This document shows positions 22,318-22,487 of a DNA stretch of 22,487 nucleotides, one piece after another. The notes below the pieces were generated by a model that saw only the letters and a program-made list of their open reading frames with translations, made no database searches and was not told the DNA's origin. Location: assembly GCA_034437455.1 (NCBI GenBank), contig DAOTUB010000347.1:1-22487 (forward strand), in the 5' to 3' direction. Both the position numbers and the translations under genes were made by a program. The stretch comes from DAOTUB01 sp034437455 (lineage in GTDB: Bacteria; Chloroflexota; Anaerolineae; B4-G1). Within the stretch, counting starts at the first letter, position 1. Each line of letters opens with the position of its first letter.

Positions 22318-22396
22318 GTACGAGTTTCCTCCTTTTAATTATTTGCCGGTTACTACTCAGTTGGACTTTGGATAAAAGTTTTTAGCCTACCACCAC

Positions 22397-22428
22397 ATAT
22401 ACGTTCTTCGCTTGGCGAACCGGTATAT
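22397..22428. promoter_or_regulatory. Nested dyad upstream of atpE, candidate operator
   Basis: TTCGC (22407-22411) and GCGAA (22415-22419) form a 3-nt-spaced dyad, flanked by ATATAC (22397-22402) and GTATAT (22423-22428). Together they make a nearly symmetric 32-nt site in an unusually AT-rich 170-nt gap. It sits about 80-110 nt upstream of the atpE start and next to TATATA repeats, so regulator binding is plausible. A fold-back RNA hairpin is the alternative. Confidence 0.4.
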
Positions 22429-22453
22429 ATAGGGGTTTGGCCTTTCTGTTCAG
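22424..22453 (-). promoter_or_regulatory. Weak candidate promoter for the ATPase operon
   Basis: On the minus strand, CTGAAC (22453-22448) and TATATA (22431-22426) are 16 nt apart. The surrounding 170 nt are AT-rich, unlike the rest of the window, and no reading frame of useful length enters atpE from the right edge. The -35 match is poor and the AT-rich stretch offers other placements, so this is only a candidate. Confidence 0.3.
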
Positions 22454-22487
22454 GATTCAAGTCCTAGACAAGCCTTTCTTTACCCGC

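Noticed and set aside
22318..22487. tRNA or the 3' end of atpB at the right edge
   Set aside because: No cloverleaf can be formed, and all three minus-strand frames close within the first few codons, leaving at most a seven-codon tail of an upstream gene.

Overview
This is a GC-rich bacterial window with two long, converging gene blocks. Gene content suggests a Chloroflexota lineage, possibly Anaerolineae-like. The hints are alaS followed by a membrane-anchored baseplate-J-like protein, ruvX and mltG, and interspersed palindromic repeats of the type starting GTCATTTCGAGC or GTCATTCCGAGC. The taxon is an inference from general knowledge and was not tested.

Left edge (1-343): a minus-strand tRNA-Asp(GTC) has its own sigma70-like promoter and an intrinsic terminator. 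It is divergent from a strong TTGACA-17-TACAAT promoter that drives the plus-strand block.

Plus-strand block (350-11509): alaS, a one-pass membrane protein with a baseplate-J-like domain, ruvX, mltG, a LivJ-type substrate-binding lipoprotein, aroA, a SAM methyltransferase, an HD-domain phosphohydrolase and aroE. Many junctions overlap by 4 to 17 nt, so most of the block is probably one transcript. The themes are translation, Holliday-junction/RNA processing, cell-wall polymerisation control and the shikimate pathway.

Minus-strand block (22317 down to 11649): the upstream half is part of an N-type (alternate, probably Na+-coupled) F1Fo-ATPase operon. Its order is c subunit (atpE), fused b-delta subunit, two tandem alpha subunits, a PII-like cyclic-di-AMP-receptor-family protein, then gamma (atpG). 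Beta, epsilon and subunit a are not in the window. Downstream on the same strand come an amidase-signature hydrolase, an M48 membrane metalloprotease, an MBL-fold hydrolase and glpK.

The most notable features are in the ATPase operon. There are two alpha genes, and the second is altered at normally invariant motifs. Both alphas have an N-terminal extension that duplicates the first helix and strand. A PII-like sensor gene is translationally coupled between alpha-2 and gamma. Gamma carries an in-frame insertion made of palindromic repeat DNA, and a repeat element between the alphas supplies the last residues and stop codon of alpha-1. Repeat DNA has also been co-opted into the N-terminus of the lipoprotein and a loop of AroA.
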